Assembly: GCA_028280785.1 (NCBI GenBank)
Contig: JANQLF010000064.1
Location: 1-63,874 of the forward strand
Reading direction: 5' to 3'
Source of the DNA: Planctomycetota bacterium
GTDB taxonomy: Bacteria; Planctomycetota; UBA11346
DNA: 63,874 bases
Shown here: one piece after another, positions 27,301-42,300 of the stretch
Layout of the letters: each line of letters starts with the position of its first letter
Numbering within the stretch: position 1 is the first letter of the stretch
Notes under the pieces: generated by a model
Told to the model about the DNA's origin: nothing
The model's database searches: none
What the model saw: only the letters and a program-made list of their open reading frames with translations
Position numbers and translations under genes: made by a program

Positions 27301-30300
27301 ATGGATTTTACTTGTACTGGTGGCGCTTACGACGGAGTAATTAGCAGCATTTCAGTTTGGGTAATCGATTCTGATACCGACGCGGTAATTATTGATGAGT
27401 CAGCGGGTAGTACAGGGGTTGATGAAGATTTTGTTGGTGTACCTGATACCTATACGATTGTCTTGGATAGCCCACCAAGTGTAGATCCAACAACGGTGAC
27501 CATAAGCAACGATGGACAATTAAGTACTGATATACCAACAGCACAATTTACAGCGTTAAATTGGTATATTCCACAGACTGTTACTGTTTCGGTTGTTGAC
27601 GATTCAATCGATGAGACAGATCCGCATACGGGGACTTTAACACATACGGTTGATAATGGCTATGCAGGAGGAACGGCACCAAGTGTTGTGGCTAATATTT
27701 TTGATAATGATAATAGAGGCGTAACAATTACTGAAATTGATGGTGCGGGTACAACGGTCGATGAAGACACGCCGGCTGCATTTGATCGTTACGAAGTCGT
27801 TTTGGATTCTGAGCCAACCGGAACAGTTACGATCTCGATAAATGGTACGCAAGTCCTGCTTGATAAAGATGTCGGTTCGGACGGCACCGGCGTTTCTGAA
27901 TCATTAACATTTAATGCAGGAAATTGGTCGACGCCGCAACGAATTCGTGTTTATTCGGATGACGACAGTATCCAAGAAGCAGATCCACACGCTGGTAATA
28001 TTACGCATAGCGCTAGCGGGGCAGATTACACTGGTGTTGGAATTGGTTCTGTTGCAGTGACTGTCTATGACAATGACACTGCTGGTGTTACGGTTGATAC
28101 GGCTGGTTTGAGCAGCATTTCTGAGGCAGGGACTACAACTACATTTACCGTTGTTTTAGATACACAGCCAACTGATTCAGTGAATGTTAATTTAAGTAGT
28201 GATGACACTAGTGAAGGTACGGTAAGTCCTAGCGCTTTGACCTTTACAACAGGCAATTGGAGTACGCCACAAATCGTAACCGTAACTGGTGTCGATGATG
28301 CAATCGTTGATGGCAATATTGGTTTTGATATTGATTTGGCTAATCCAGTAAGCAGTGATGGTAATTATTCATCGTTAGACTTGAGTGGTGATAGTGTCGC
28401 TGTCACGAACAACGATAACGATACGCCAAATTTAATTTATTCAGCAAATCCTGTAGTTGTAACAGAGGGTGGTTCAGGCGCTGCATTTACCGTTCGTTTA
28501 GCAACACAGCCGTTCAATAGTGTTGATGTGACGTTTACATCAACGTCACAAGTAGCAGTAGCCGGTTCGCCTGATACCTTGACGTTTACGACGGGCAATT
28601 GGAACGTTGGTCAAACAGTGAATATTTTAGCAGTTGATGATAATGTTATCGAAGGTGCGCATGCGGATGGGTTAATAGCAAGCACATCTAGTACGGACGG
28701 TTTTTATGATGGAATTACGCCGACTACATTAAATGTGAATATTACCGATAACGATACAGCGGCAGTAATTGTCTCACCAACATCATTAACAACAGGTGAA
28801 GATGGTACGCAGGACACTTTTACCGTGACTTTAAGTTCTATTCCGGCTAATCCTGTTACGGTAACTTTTTCAAGTGACAATACATCTGAGGGAACGATCT
28901 CTCCAGCAAGCGTTATTTTGGATAATACCGATTGGAATACCGGCGAAATAATTACGGTAACTGGTGTAAATGATGTAACGCCAGCTGTTGATGGAAATGT
29001 AGCTTACCACATCGATCGAGTAAGTGTGACCAGTTCTGATACCAATTATAATGCACTGGGTGCAGTGAATGACGTTATTGATGTAACCAATGTAGATGAC
29101 GATGTGGCGGGCGTTACTGTTACCGGAAGCCCAGTAGCGGTAACGGAAGGTGGAAGCCATGTTACGTACAGTGTTGTTTTAGACACACAGCCGCCAAGCA
29201 ATGTAACAATTAATATAAATGGTATACAAGTCGATGTGGATAAAGACTCGGGTTCTGATGGGTTTGCTACAACTGAGACTTTAACCTTTACGAATGCCAA
29301 TTGGAATACGGCTCAATTAGTTCGAGTGTTGGCTATTGACGATAATGACATTGAAGGTGCCCATATCGGTACGGTTACGCACAGTGCGAGTGGTGGGGGT
29401 TATGATTCAGTGATTATTAGCTCAGTAACTGCGAATATCACTGACAATGATAATGCGACTGCAACGGTGACGGCGATTACTGGCAATACGGGAGAGGATG
29501 GCACAACTGCTACATTTACAATTGTATTAGATTCAAAACCAACTGATGATGTTACTATTGGTTTATCGTCAGATAATACCAATGAAGGTACGGTAAGTCC
29601 ATCAAGTGTAACATTTACACCATTTAATTGGAATTCTTCACAGTTAATTACGGTAACCGGAGTTGATGGTGATGCGTTAATAGATGGAACTGTGGGATAT
29701 AATATTGTTATTGCAGCCGCTACGAGTTTGGACACTGATTATAATGGCTATAATCATGCTGATGTTGCTGCGAATAATGATGATAATGATGTCGCCGCTG
29801 TTGTTATAACTGAATCTGGTGGCTCTACTGATATTACCGAGGGTGGTGCTACAGATACCTACACCATTGTTTTAACGTCTGAGCCTACTGTGAATGTTAC
29901 CATTAATATTAATCATGCTGATGCAGTAAATGGTACTGCTGATGATCAAAGTGGTTCGGTAGTCTTCACTCCATCTAATTGGTTTACGGCTCAAACAGTT
30001 ACGGTGAGCGCTGTAGATGATGGAACAACTGAAAATGCACACGATAAAGACATTGATCACAGCATTACAACAACAGATACTGATTATAGTGGTTTGGGAA
30101 ATCCAGCGACGGTAACAGCACATATTTCTGATAATGATGCACCGGGATTATTGATAACCCAATCTGGTGGTAGCACTGATGTTGTTGAAGATGTTCCTGT
30201 AGCGGATGGTGATACGTTTGATGTGAGTTTATTAACGTTACCAGGAGCAACAGTCACTGTTACGTTTGTTGATACAGATGGAGAATTAACGTTTAATCCT

Positions 30301-33300
30301 GCCTCGCTTGATTTTACAACAGGTAATTATGCCTCGCCGCAAACAGTTCAGGTAACTGGTACTGGCGATGCAGTTGTTGATGGTGGAACGGCAACATTGG
30401 ATATGACCTGTGCCAATGGGGGTTATGGCGCAGTGACAGGTCAAATTGTTGTTAATGTTACTGACTCAGATACTGACGGAATAACTATTGTACAGACTAG
30501 TGGCACAACTGATGTGGTTGAAAACGGAGCTACTGATACCTATACGGTTGTTTTGGATAGTCCGCCTTCTTCGCCACCGACGACGGTAACCATTGGTAAT
30601 GCGGATGGCGAATTAAGTCCTAGTTCTGGTAGTTTAGTCTTCACGGCTTTAAATTGGTATACTCCACAGATAGTTACTGTCACTGCTGTAAATGATGCAG
30701 TAGATGAAGACGGTCTACATAATGGAACTTTGACGCATACACCTGATGCTGGTTACGATGGTGGTTCTGCCGGTCCTAGTGTTGTTGCAAATATTACTGA
30801 TGATGATTCACGTGGTGTCACTATATCGAAAGCTTCTGTAACTGTTAATGAAGGAACCCCTGCTACATTTGATACTTATACTGTGGTATTAACAAGTGAA
30901 CCAACTGCTGCGGTAAATATTACCGTAACAGGTAATCAGGTTGACGTTGATGATGCGATAATTGCAGATGGCCAAGCAACAACGGTTATTTTACCTTTTA
31001 CAACAGGGAATTGGTCGACGCCGCAAACAGTTCGGGTTTATCCAAATGATGACAGTGTTGATGAAGCGAACCCGCACGCTGGTAATATTACACATACGGC
31101 AAGTGGTGGTGATTATGGACCGGTTGGCATTGCTTCGGTTTCAGCAACTGTATTTGATGATGATGCTGCTGGAGTAACTATAAACACGGCAGGATTAAGT
31201 AACACGACAGAGGCAGGTGGTGCGACAACCTTTACTGTAGTCTTGGACACCCAACCAACTGATTCGGTTAGTATTAATTTAAGTAGCGACGATACTGGTG
31301 AAGGCACAGTAAGCCCTAGTACATTGACCTTTACAACTGGTAATTGGAGCTCAGCTCAAACTGTTACCGTAACTGGTGCAGATGACGCAATCGTAGATGG
31401 CAACATTGCCTTTAATATTGATTTAGCAAATCCATTAAGCAGTGATTCAAATTACTCTTCATTGGACTTAAGTGGGGACAGTGTTGCTGTTACCAATAAT
31501 GATGACGATACAGCAGATTTAATTTATTCGGCAAACCCAGTGGCAGTAACAGAGGGTGGTTCTGGAACGTCGTTTACGGTTCGCTTGGCAACAGCGCCAT
31601 CTAACAGTGTTGACGTAACCTTTACTTCTACATCTCAAGTATCAGTAACAGATTCGCCTGACATCTTAACGTTTACTACTGGTAACTGGAATGTAGCACA
31701 GACAGTAAATATAGCAGCTATAGATGACAATGATGTAGAAGGTGCACATGCTGATTCATTAATCGCTACTACTTCAAGTTCAGATACTTTTTACAACGGT
31801 ATTACACCGACGACACTAACAGTTAATATAACTGATAATGATACGGCCTCAGTTATTGTTTCTCCAACATCGCTAACGACCGGAGAAGATGGTACTTCTG
31901 ATACCTTCACCGTTACTTTAAGTTCGATACCGACTGCTGCGGTAACGGTTACGTTTGTCAGCGATGATACCAATGAAGGTACGATTTCACCAGCGAGTGT
32001 CATTTTAGATAATTCAGATTGGAACACAGGTGAAGTTATTACCGTTACTGGTGTGAACGATACACCAGCAGAAGTTGATGGTAATGTCGCTTATAATATT
32101 GATCGCGTAAGTGTGACGAGTTCTGACACTGATTATAATGCATTAGGTGCGGTTGGTGATGTCGTTAATGTTGTAAATAATGATGATGATGTTGCCGGTG
32201 TAACTATTGTAGAGATTGGCGGAGCATCGACTGATATTTCCGAAGCGGGTGGTGTTGATACCTATTCGGTCGTATTAGATACACGTCCTCCAGCGGATGT
32301 AACCATTACAGTTACGGCACTGGGTGGAACTAGCGTTGATAAGCCATCATTAACCTTCACTAATGGGAATTGGAATAGTGCGCAAATTGTAACGGTCAGT
32401 GCGATAGATGATAACGATGTGGAAGGTGCACATGCAGGAACCATTACACATAGCGCTAGTGGTGGCGGTTATGATGCAGTGATTATTAGTTCAGTTACCG
32501 CAAACATAACCGATAATGATACGGCGACTGCAACTGTTTCGTCAATTTCTGGTAATACGAATGAAGATGGAACTACGGCCACATTTACGGTTGTGCTCGA
32601 TGCGAAACCAACTGACGACGTTACAATTGGTTTATCGTCTGATGATACCAGTGAAGGTACGGTTAGCCCGGCGAGTTTAACCTTTACACCATTTAACTGG
32701 AATACGACGCAATTGGTGACTGTGACTGGTGTTGATGACGCATTAATTGATGGACCAATTGGATTTAATATTATTACAGCTGCAGCGTCTAGTTTGGATA
32801 CGAATTTTAATACCTACAATGCAGCAGACGTTGCAGTGACGAATGATGATGATGACTCGGCAGGTGTTACTATCACAGAGATTGGTGGCACTACTGATGT
32901 AACAGAAGGTGGAGCGACAGATACATATACTATCGTATTAAATTCTCAGCCCGTATTGGACGTTACGATTAATATCGTTCATGTTGACGGAACCAATGGA
33001 ACTGCGGATGACCAAGCGGGGGCTGTAACATTTAATTCAACAAACTGGTTCACGGCCCGAACTGTTACTGTTAGTGCAGTTGATGATGCTGCCGCTGAGG
33101 GTGCACATACCAGCGATATTAATCATACTATAACAACTGCGGACACTGCTTATGGAGCAATAGGTAATCCTGCATCAATTACTGTAAATATTACCGATAA
33201 TGAATCAGGTTCGATTATTATAGCGGAATCAAGTGGTAGTACGGATGTGGTCGAAGATATACCGGTAGGTAATGGCGATACGATTGACGTGACCTTGTCA

Positions 33301-36300
33301 GCGCCACCAAGTGGTACGGTTACAGTCACGCTCACTGATACGGATGGCGAATTAACCTTTAATCCTTCTCCAAGTTTAACATTTACACCTGGTAATTATA
33401 ATGTTGTCCAAACTGTTTCGATCACTGGTACTGGTGATGGATCGGTTGATCCTGGTGTGGCACGATTGGATTTAAGTTGTGCTGGCGGTGGTTATGCGGG
33501 AGTTACTGCAACGGTTAACGTTAATGTAACTGACTCTGATACGCCAGGTGTGACTGTAGTGGAAAGTGGTGGTTCTACTGATTTGGACGAAGCTAACGTT
33601 GGTGCAACTGATACCTATACCGTTGTCTTAGACAGCCCTCCGGGTGGTTCTATTAATGTTAATGTTGGTAATGATGGTGAAACCAGTCCAAGCCCAAGTA
33701 CCTTAACATTTACCAATGCAGATTGGTTTGTGCCACAAACGGTAACCGTAACAGTTGTTGATGATGGTACGGTAGAAACCGATCCACATACAGGTGTTAT
33801 TAGCAATACACCTGTTGGGTATGCTGGTGGTGTTGGCCCTGATGTTAATGCATCAATTAATGATAATGATAGCGCTGGAGTTCTGATTACTGAATCAGGT
33901 ACCACTGATGTTACAGAGGGAGGCGTTACCGACACATTTGACATTGTGTTAACGAGTTCGCCAACCAATCCAGTGACAATTACTGCAACAGACACACAAG
34001 TGACGACCAGTACTATTGCAGTATTTAATAGCGGAAACTGGAATTCGCCGCAAACGATAACGGTGACTGCGGTTGATGATGTTGTTGATGAAGGAAGTCC
34101 GCACGCAGGTGGTATTACTTTCGCGGCCGCAAGTACAGATACCGATTATAATGGCATTGGCATTTCATCTATTACAGTAAATATAACTGATAACGATACC
34201 GCACTCGTTGTTGTAGATACAACAGGAACTGTTGACGTAGATGAAAGTGGAACGGCAACAACCTTCACGGTTGTTTTAGATACTCAGCCAACCGATACCG
34301 TGAGTATTAATGTCAGTAGTTCTGACCTCACGGAAGCTACTGTCAGCCCAAGTGTTTTGACGTTTACAACTGGTAACTGGAATACAGCGCAAACCATCAC
34401 TGTTACTGGTGTGGATGACAGTATTGTTGACGGAACTGTAGGGTTTAATGTTCAATTATCTGCGCCTTCTAGTAGTGACACTCAGTATGCAGCATTAGGC
34501 GCTTCGAATGTTCCGCTCAATACAACGGATGACGACGTATTAGGCATCAGTGTCATTGAAACTGCCGGTTCGACACTCGTGCTCGAACAAGGTACCACCA
34601 CAGATTCTATTAGTATTGTCTTAGATAGTGAGCCGGTTGGTGGTGGTGGCGTTACCGTTACCGTTCAGCATTCTTCCTCACAGGTTTTAATAAATGGTGG
34701 GGTTTCTGATACATTAAACTTTACTGCTGCAAATTGGAGCAGTCCACAAAGTGTCACATTAACTGCTGTAGATGATGCATTGGCGGAATTAAATCCTCAT
34801 AATGCATTAATTGAATTATCGGCAGTTGGTGATGATTATACAGGCGTAACCAACAATACATTTAATGCGCAAGTTCAAGATAACGATCAGGCGTCAATAA
34901 CGGCAACGCCGCAATCAGGTTTATCTGTAACGGAAGCTGGTGGTACCGATACTTTTGATGTGGTTTTAGATACAGCGCCATCAGCAACGGTAACAGTCAC
35001 AGTTGCAAGTAGCGATGCGACTGAGGCAAGTGCATCACCTGCTACTTTAACATTTACCACAGGTGATTGGAATGTAGCGCAAACAGTTACCGTTACTGGT
35101 GTAGATGATTCGGTAGATGATGGTGATATTACCTATGATATTGACTTAACTGCGGCAAGTACTGACCCGGTATATAATGGCGTCGCTGGTACTGCAGAGG
35201 TAACGACTGTTGATGACGATACTGTGGGAATTATCGCAACGCCATTATTGGGATTAACCACTACGGAGACTGGCAATGTTGCCGTCTTTATAGTTTATTT
35301 AGCCGCAGAGCCTTCAGCAGACGTTGTATTGGATTTAAATTCTAGTGATTTGGGAGAAGGTACGCCAAGCGTTACGCAATTAACCTTTACAACTGCAACT
35401 TGGCAATTCCCACAAATTGTAACTGTTTCAGGTGTTGATGATTTAGTGGCAGATGGAGATATTCCATACTCATTAGATATTTCACCTAATGTAGCACTGA
35501 CAATTGATGCTCAATATGATGGTGTGGCAAATGTAAGTGTGCAGTTGCAAAATGTAGATGATGATATTGCAGGCGTTGAGATCGCAGAAACCGCAGGCTC
35601 AACTGCGGTGGTAGAGGCAGGCGCGACTGACACATATGATGTGCGACTCGATACGCAACCAACAGGTGATGTTACAATTTCATTAACACCTGAATCAGGT
35701 GAAGTAAGCGTATCGCCTACTAGTTTGACATTCACATCAGGAAACTGGAATAGTTATCAAACCGTGACAGTTACGGCGGTAAATGATGATGTACAAGAGA
35801 TTATTGCTCCGCATACCGACAATATTTTACATAGTGCAAGTGGTGGGGGTTATGATGCTGTTTTAATTAGTGATTTGGGTATTTCGATAACAGATAATGA
35901 CTCTGCCGGTTTGGTGATTACTCCAAACGCAGTTCCGTTGTCTATGCCAGAAGACGCAAGTTCTACCGATTCATTTACGCTTAAATTGAGTTCTGAACCA
36001 AGTGCGTTGGTAATTGTTAATATAACCGTGGATGACGCCAGCGAAGCATCGGTAACTCCGTCATTATTAACATTTACTCCAAGTGCGAGTTCAGGTACCA
36101 GTGGCCATTGGGATTTTGATCAAACAGTGACGGTGACAGGCATTGATGATAACATAGTGGATGGAACCGTCGCTTATACGATATCAGTAGATACGGTGAG
36201 CGGTGATACATTATACAATGGTCAGAGTGGTTCTATAAATGCTGAAACAACGGATGATGATACGTTAGGAATTACAGTCAGCACTGCCGCGTTAACTGTT

Positions 36301-39300
36301 GCGGAAACTGGAACATCTGCCACTTATAGTGTGGTCTTAGATAGTGAACCGCTTAATGACGTGACAATTAATGTGTCGAGTGACGATGCAACGGAAGGTA
36401 CGCTCGATACTTCAGTGCTTTCTTTTAATAGCACTAACTGGAATTCACCGCAATTTGTTAAAGTTACTGGTGTTGATGACGATATCGATGACGGAGATCA
36501 AGTATTTAATGCAGTGATCGATGCTGCGGCAAGTGGTGATGCTAATTATAATGGAATTGATCCAACGGATGTATCTGTAACGAACACTGATGATGATACA
36601 GCGTCAGTGGTTATTACACCAAGCGGTGGATTCACCAGTGTCAGTGAGGCTGGATTAACAGATACTTATGACATTAGTTTGGCTACGGAACCGACGGCAC
36701 CGGTAACCATTGTAATTGCTGATGATGGTGAATTATCGCCATCGAGTCCGAGCGTAACATTTACTGCCGGCGATTGGAATGTGCCACAAACGATAACTGT
36801 TACCGCTGTAAATGATAATATATCAGAGGGTTCTCACTCCGGTACACTCTCTCATAGTAGTACTGATGTTGAATATAATGGAGTAACGATTGCTGACGTA
36901 ACAGCCAATATCGATGATGATGACGAAGTTGATATTATTGTAACTCCGACGGATGGGTTAATTACTGGAGAAGATGGTACAACTGCTGCATTCACTGTAG
37001 AATTATCAAGTGAACCTACAGCTGATGTTACCATTGCGGTAAGTAGTGACACTATTGCAGAAGGTACTGTTTCAACAGCATCGTTAACATTTACTTCGGC
37101 TAATTGGAATGTGCAACAAACCGTGACAGTAACCGGTGTTGATGATTTATTAGACGATGGAGATCAGTCATATACGATCGTTCTTGCCAGCGCGACAAGC
37201 TCTGATGCAAATTATAATAATTATGATCCGAATGATGTCTCTGTAACTAACCTCGATGATGACGGTGCGGCGGTATCCATTTCTACTACAAACTTGAGTA
37301 TTTCTGAGGCTGGTACAGCGGACTCTTACACGGTTGTATTAGATTCGCAGCCACCAACAGATGTAACGATTACCTTATCTGCTGACTTAACAAATGTTGG
37401 CCTCAGCGCGACGACGTTAACATTTACTAATGGAAACTGGGATACGGCACAAACAGTGACTGTTTCCGCTGTCGATGATTTAATTGCAGAAGGTATTCAC
37501 GCCATTGTTATCACTCATACAGCATCAGGTGGTGGTTATGATGGTGTTACTATTAGTGATGTAACTGCTTCAATTACTGATAATGATACCGCAGGAGTTA
37601 CAGTTAATCCTACAAGTGGTTTAACAACGGACGAATCGGGGTCGACAGATACATTTACTGTTGTTTTAGATTCAGAACCAACATCGAGTGTAACAATTGC
37701 TGTTACAAGCTTGGACACAAGTGAAGCAACGGTGTCACCGGCATCCTTAACATTTACTACGAGTAACTGGAATACGGCACAAACGGTGACTGTTACCGGT
37801 GTCGATGATGCTGCAGCAGATGGTAATGTGTTGTATACGGTTGAATTAGCGGACGCCGTTTCTGACGATGATTTTTATGGTGGTGCTTCACCAATTAATC
37901 CATCAGATGTTACCGGTACTAATACTGATGATGAAATTGCTGGAATTACAGTTACGCCAACATCAGGATTAACGACTACCGAAGGTGGTGGTTCTGCTGT
38001 ATTTACGGTTCGATTAAATACGCAGCCGACAGATGATGTTGTAATTAATTTAGCTAGTGATGATCTTGGTGAAGGTACAGCCTTGCCAGCTACGCTAACC
38101 TTTACTAATGGTAACTGGAATAATAACCAAACGGTAACTGTTACAGGTGTGAATGATGATATCGATGACGATAATCAACCTTATAATATTGTATTGAGCC
38201 CAGCAACGAGTAGTGATGGAAATTATAATAATTTTGATCCTGCTGATGTGTCTGTAACTAATGTTGATGATGACTCAGCAGGTTTTGTCGTAACACCTAC
38301 AAGTGGCTTGGTTACCGGTGAGGCAGGAGTGAATGCCAACTTTACAGTAGTCCTTACATCAGAGCCAACTGACGATGTTAGTTTCAATCTTTCGAGTACC
38401 AATACGGCAGAAGGCACAGTTGCACCTGGAACTTTAACATTCACCTCTGGTAATTGGAGTACTCCACAAACTGTTACGGTAAGTGGTGTGGATGATGGAT
38501 CGGATGACGGTGATGTTATTTATTCAATTACGACAGATGCGGCAACAAGTACGGATACTAACTATAATGGTTTAAATCCTGATGATGTTTCAGTAACCAA
38601 CCAAGATGACGATGGTGCGGCAATTAATATTGTGCAGACTGGTGGTTCGACCGATATTTCAGAAGCGGGTACAACGAGTGACACGTATACCGTGGTATTG
38701 GCAACATTGCCAACAGGCCAAGTCGACGTCACGATTTCGGATGGTGGCACTGGTCAGGTTAGTGTTTCGCCTTCTGTATTAACATTCCAAACGACTGATT
38801 GGTTTACACCTCAAGTTGTAACAGTAACTGCAATTGATGATGCTACCGCTGAAGGACTGCATGCACAAACGATTACACATTCTGCATCGAGTGGTGATGG
38901 GAATTATGATTCGATTGCCATTAATAACGTTACGGCAAATATTACTGATAATGATACTGCGGCAATTATTGTCAGCCCAGTGAGTGGATTAGTTACTACT
39001 GAGGCTGGTGGCACAGATACATTTACCGTTGTACTTGGCACTCAGCCAACAGCTGATGTTACTATACCAATATCTAGTGGCGACGGAACGGAAGGCTCTG
39101 TCAGCACAGGAACATTAACATTTAACAGCGGTAACTGGAATACGCCGCAAACCGTAACCGTTACTGGTGTCAATGATGCGCTCGATGATGGGCCTATTGC
39201 CTTTAATATTGTTCTCAGCGCGTCTTCAAGTGCGGATGGACAATATGATGGTATTAATGCAAATGATGTAGCAGTGAGCAACAGTGACGATGATGGTGTA

Positions 39301-42300
39301 GAAGTAATATTCGCAGAGTCATCTGGGTCGACTGATGTAAGTGAAGATGGTATTGTTGATAGTTATACAGCAGTGTTAAATAGTCAGCCAGTTGATGACG
39401 TTGTTGTGACAGCCGTGGCTGGTCCAGGGCTCAATGTTACGCCAAGTTCATTAACCTTTACGACTGCTAACTGGGATACTGCACAAAGTTTTGCTGTATC
39501 TGCAATTGACGATGCTATCGCAGAAGGAACACATTTTGACAATGTTACGCATACAGCAGCGAGCACTGGTGATACTGATTATAATGGCTTGGCCTTATCG
39601 AATATTTCGGTAACTATCACTGATAATGATAATGCAGATATTTTTGTAACACCGACAACGGGATTAGTGGTTAATGAAAATGGAGATTCCGATACATTTA
39701 CCGTAGTGCTTACCAGCGAACCAACAGCAAATGTGACAGTTGCATTGAGTAGTGATAATGGCGCTGAGGGTACGGTATCACCGGCTTCTCTGACATTTAC
39801 CAATGCAAACTGGTTTACTGCACAAACAGTGACCGTTAACGGTGTAGACGATGGCGCTAGTGTTGATGGAGATGTTGTCTTTAACATTGTTACTGGGACT
39901 GCGGCGAGTAGCGATGCTAATTATGCTGCTATTAATCCATCTGACGTTTCTGTAACCAATCAAGATAATGATCAGCCGACAGTCATTATTACCATGTTAG
40001 ATAACTTGGTGGATGAGGCGAATGCTGGCGATACCGGTACTTATCAATTATCGCTATCTTCTGCACCTGCACCTGGTGATGATGTAGACATAGACATTGT
40101 TACCGATTCAAATGCGAATTATGCTGGTGGCACATTAACATTTACAGATACGACCTATAATGTTCCGCAATTAGTTACTATTACAGCTGTAGATGATCAA
40201 ATTGCAGAAGGCACGCATTTAACAACTGTTGCGCATACTATCACTACCGTTGACGTTACGTATACGAGTGTAACGGCGAGTAATGTTGTGCTCAGTGTGG
40301 CCGATGATGATGTTGCGGGAATTGATGTTACGCCAACCACTGGACTAGAAACAAATGAAATCGGTGGAACGGATACATTTGATGTAGTGCTGCTCAGTCA
40401 GCCAACGGCAGATGTGACCATAACGGTTAATTCTTCTAATACGGCTCAGGGAACTGTGTCGACTGCATTATTGACATTTACAAGTGGGAATTGGTCATCA
40501 GCACAAACCGTAATCATCACTGGTGAAGATGCTAATAGTACTGATGACGGCGACGTGCTCTATACAATTATAACGGGAGATGCGGGAAGTGCAGATCCTA
40601 ATTACAATGGCATGAGTGTGGCAGACGTTGATGTAACGAATCGATCAGTGAATAATGAGCCAACTTTGGCTGCCGTAGCAAACGAAAATATTACTGAGGA
40701 TGATCCAACACAGCTAATAATTTTAACGGGAATTAGTGATGGTCAAACTGGTGAAGGTCAAACATTAACTATTTCTGCCACTTCTAATAATACCAGCTTG
40801 GTACCAAACCCAAGTATTTTAGATAATGGCGATGGAACAGCTGATTTGACGTATACACCAGCGTTAAACCAATTCGGCACTGCAACTATTACCGTTACCG
40901 TCCAAGATAACGGTGGTACGGCAGGAGCAGGCGATGACGACACTGTTCAGCAGACATTTGATATTAATGTCGCAGCAGATAATGACCTCCCAGATATTAA
41001 TGTGGCTAGCACATTATTTAACGGTGAGTTAGTTGCCTTAGTTGCTACTACAGGTGCTACAAATGCAATTAGCAACGTTGAATTATATTCAACTGACGTT
41101 GAAGATTCTGATCCAACTTTGACCTATACATTGGTTTTGCGACCAGGTCAGGGTGATGTGCGCAATAATAATTCTGGGTTGGTGATAAATCCTGGTGAAA
41201 CGTGGTTGCAGTCAGATATCGACAATAATTATATTGAATATGTGCATGGCGGTGGACCTGGTGGGGTGACTGATGGATTTGCCTTTACCGTTGCGGATGG
41301 ATCGGGCGGTGAAAGTGCTGAGGTATTCCAGATATATGTCGATAGAACAGCACCTTCTTTAGCACTTAATGCAACGGATTTAGTCTACACAGAAAATGAT
41401 GGCGTTGTGCCAATCGATAATGCAGCTGTTGTTGTTGCGGGTAATATTGATCCATTCGACAATGGTTATTTATTAGTTGAATGGACGGCAGGCCAAACGG
41501 CTAACGATAATTTAGTACTCGGTGGCGGTATAACTGTTGATATTGCTGGCGTTGTAACGCTACCTGGTGCAATTGTTATTGGTAACGTTGATACGGTGCG
41601 GGACGGTCAAAATGGTAACGATTTGTTAATCAATTTTGTTACAACCACACCGACTTCTGCAAATGTATTGACCTTAGTCCGTGGTGTGTCTTATCAAAAT
41701 GATGATGACGATCCAAGTGCTGTGCTCCGAACGGTACAGATGACGTTAAATGATGGATTCTTGGATAGTGGTGCGGTTAGCCGAAACATAGACATGCAAC
41801 CACAAAACGACTCTCCGGTGATAGGTTCGACTACATTTGGTACAATTTTAAATGTTGATATTAATTCGTTCTTGCCGGTAAGTGATCCTGATGGAACTAT
41901 AATTTCCATCACTGCTACAACGCCGTCATTGGGTTCAGTTTCCATTGTCGATCCGGCAACGGGTTCATTTCTTTATCAACCAACACCGGGTTTATCAGGA
42001 AGTGACTCCTTTGATATAACCGTGACTGATAATTTGGGCGCAGTAACTATCGATACGATTAATATCGAGATAACTGACGTTAATACGCCTCATTTACGTG
42101 TTATTTCAGATCCACCTATGTTTGCACTTGATGGTGATATTTTAGTTTATACCCCAACGCTTGATACGGTGCTCTATACACCAGGTGCGGTTACTTACGA
42201 ATTAATTAACAAGCCTGCTGGTTTGTCTGATCCGAATTCATTTGGTACCATTTCTTGGGATTTAACTGGATTAGGAGGCCAAACACTACGTTTCAGTTAC

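Noticed and set aside
25360..34535. CRISPR-like or satellite array
   Set aside because: The periodicity is of coding Calx-beta domains with diverged copies, no short identical repeats with spacers.
21392..41945. Many antisense ORFs of 60-170 codons within the giant gene
   Set aside because: They are mirrored shadows of the repetitive frame, low-complexity Ser/Val/Thr strings without starts or domains.
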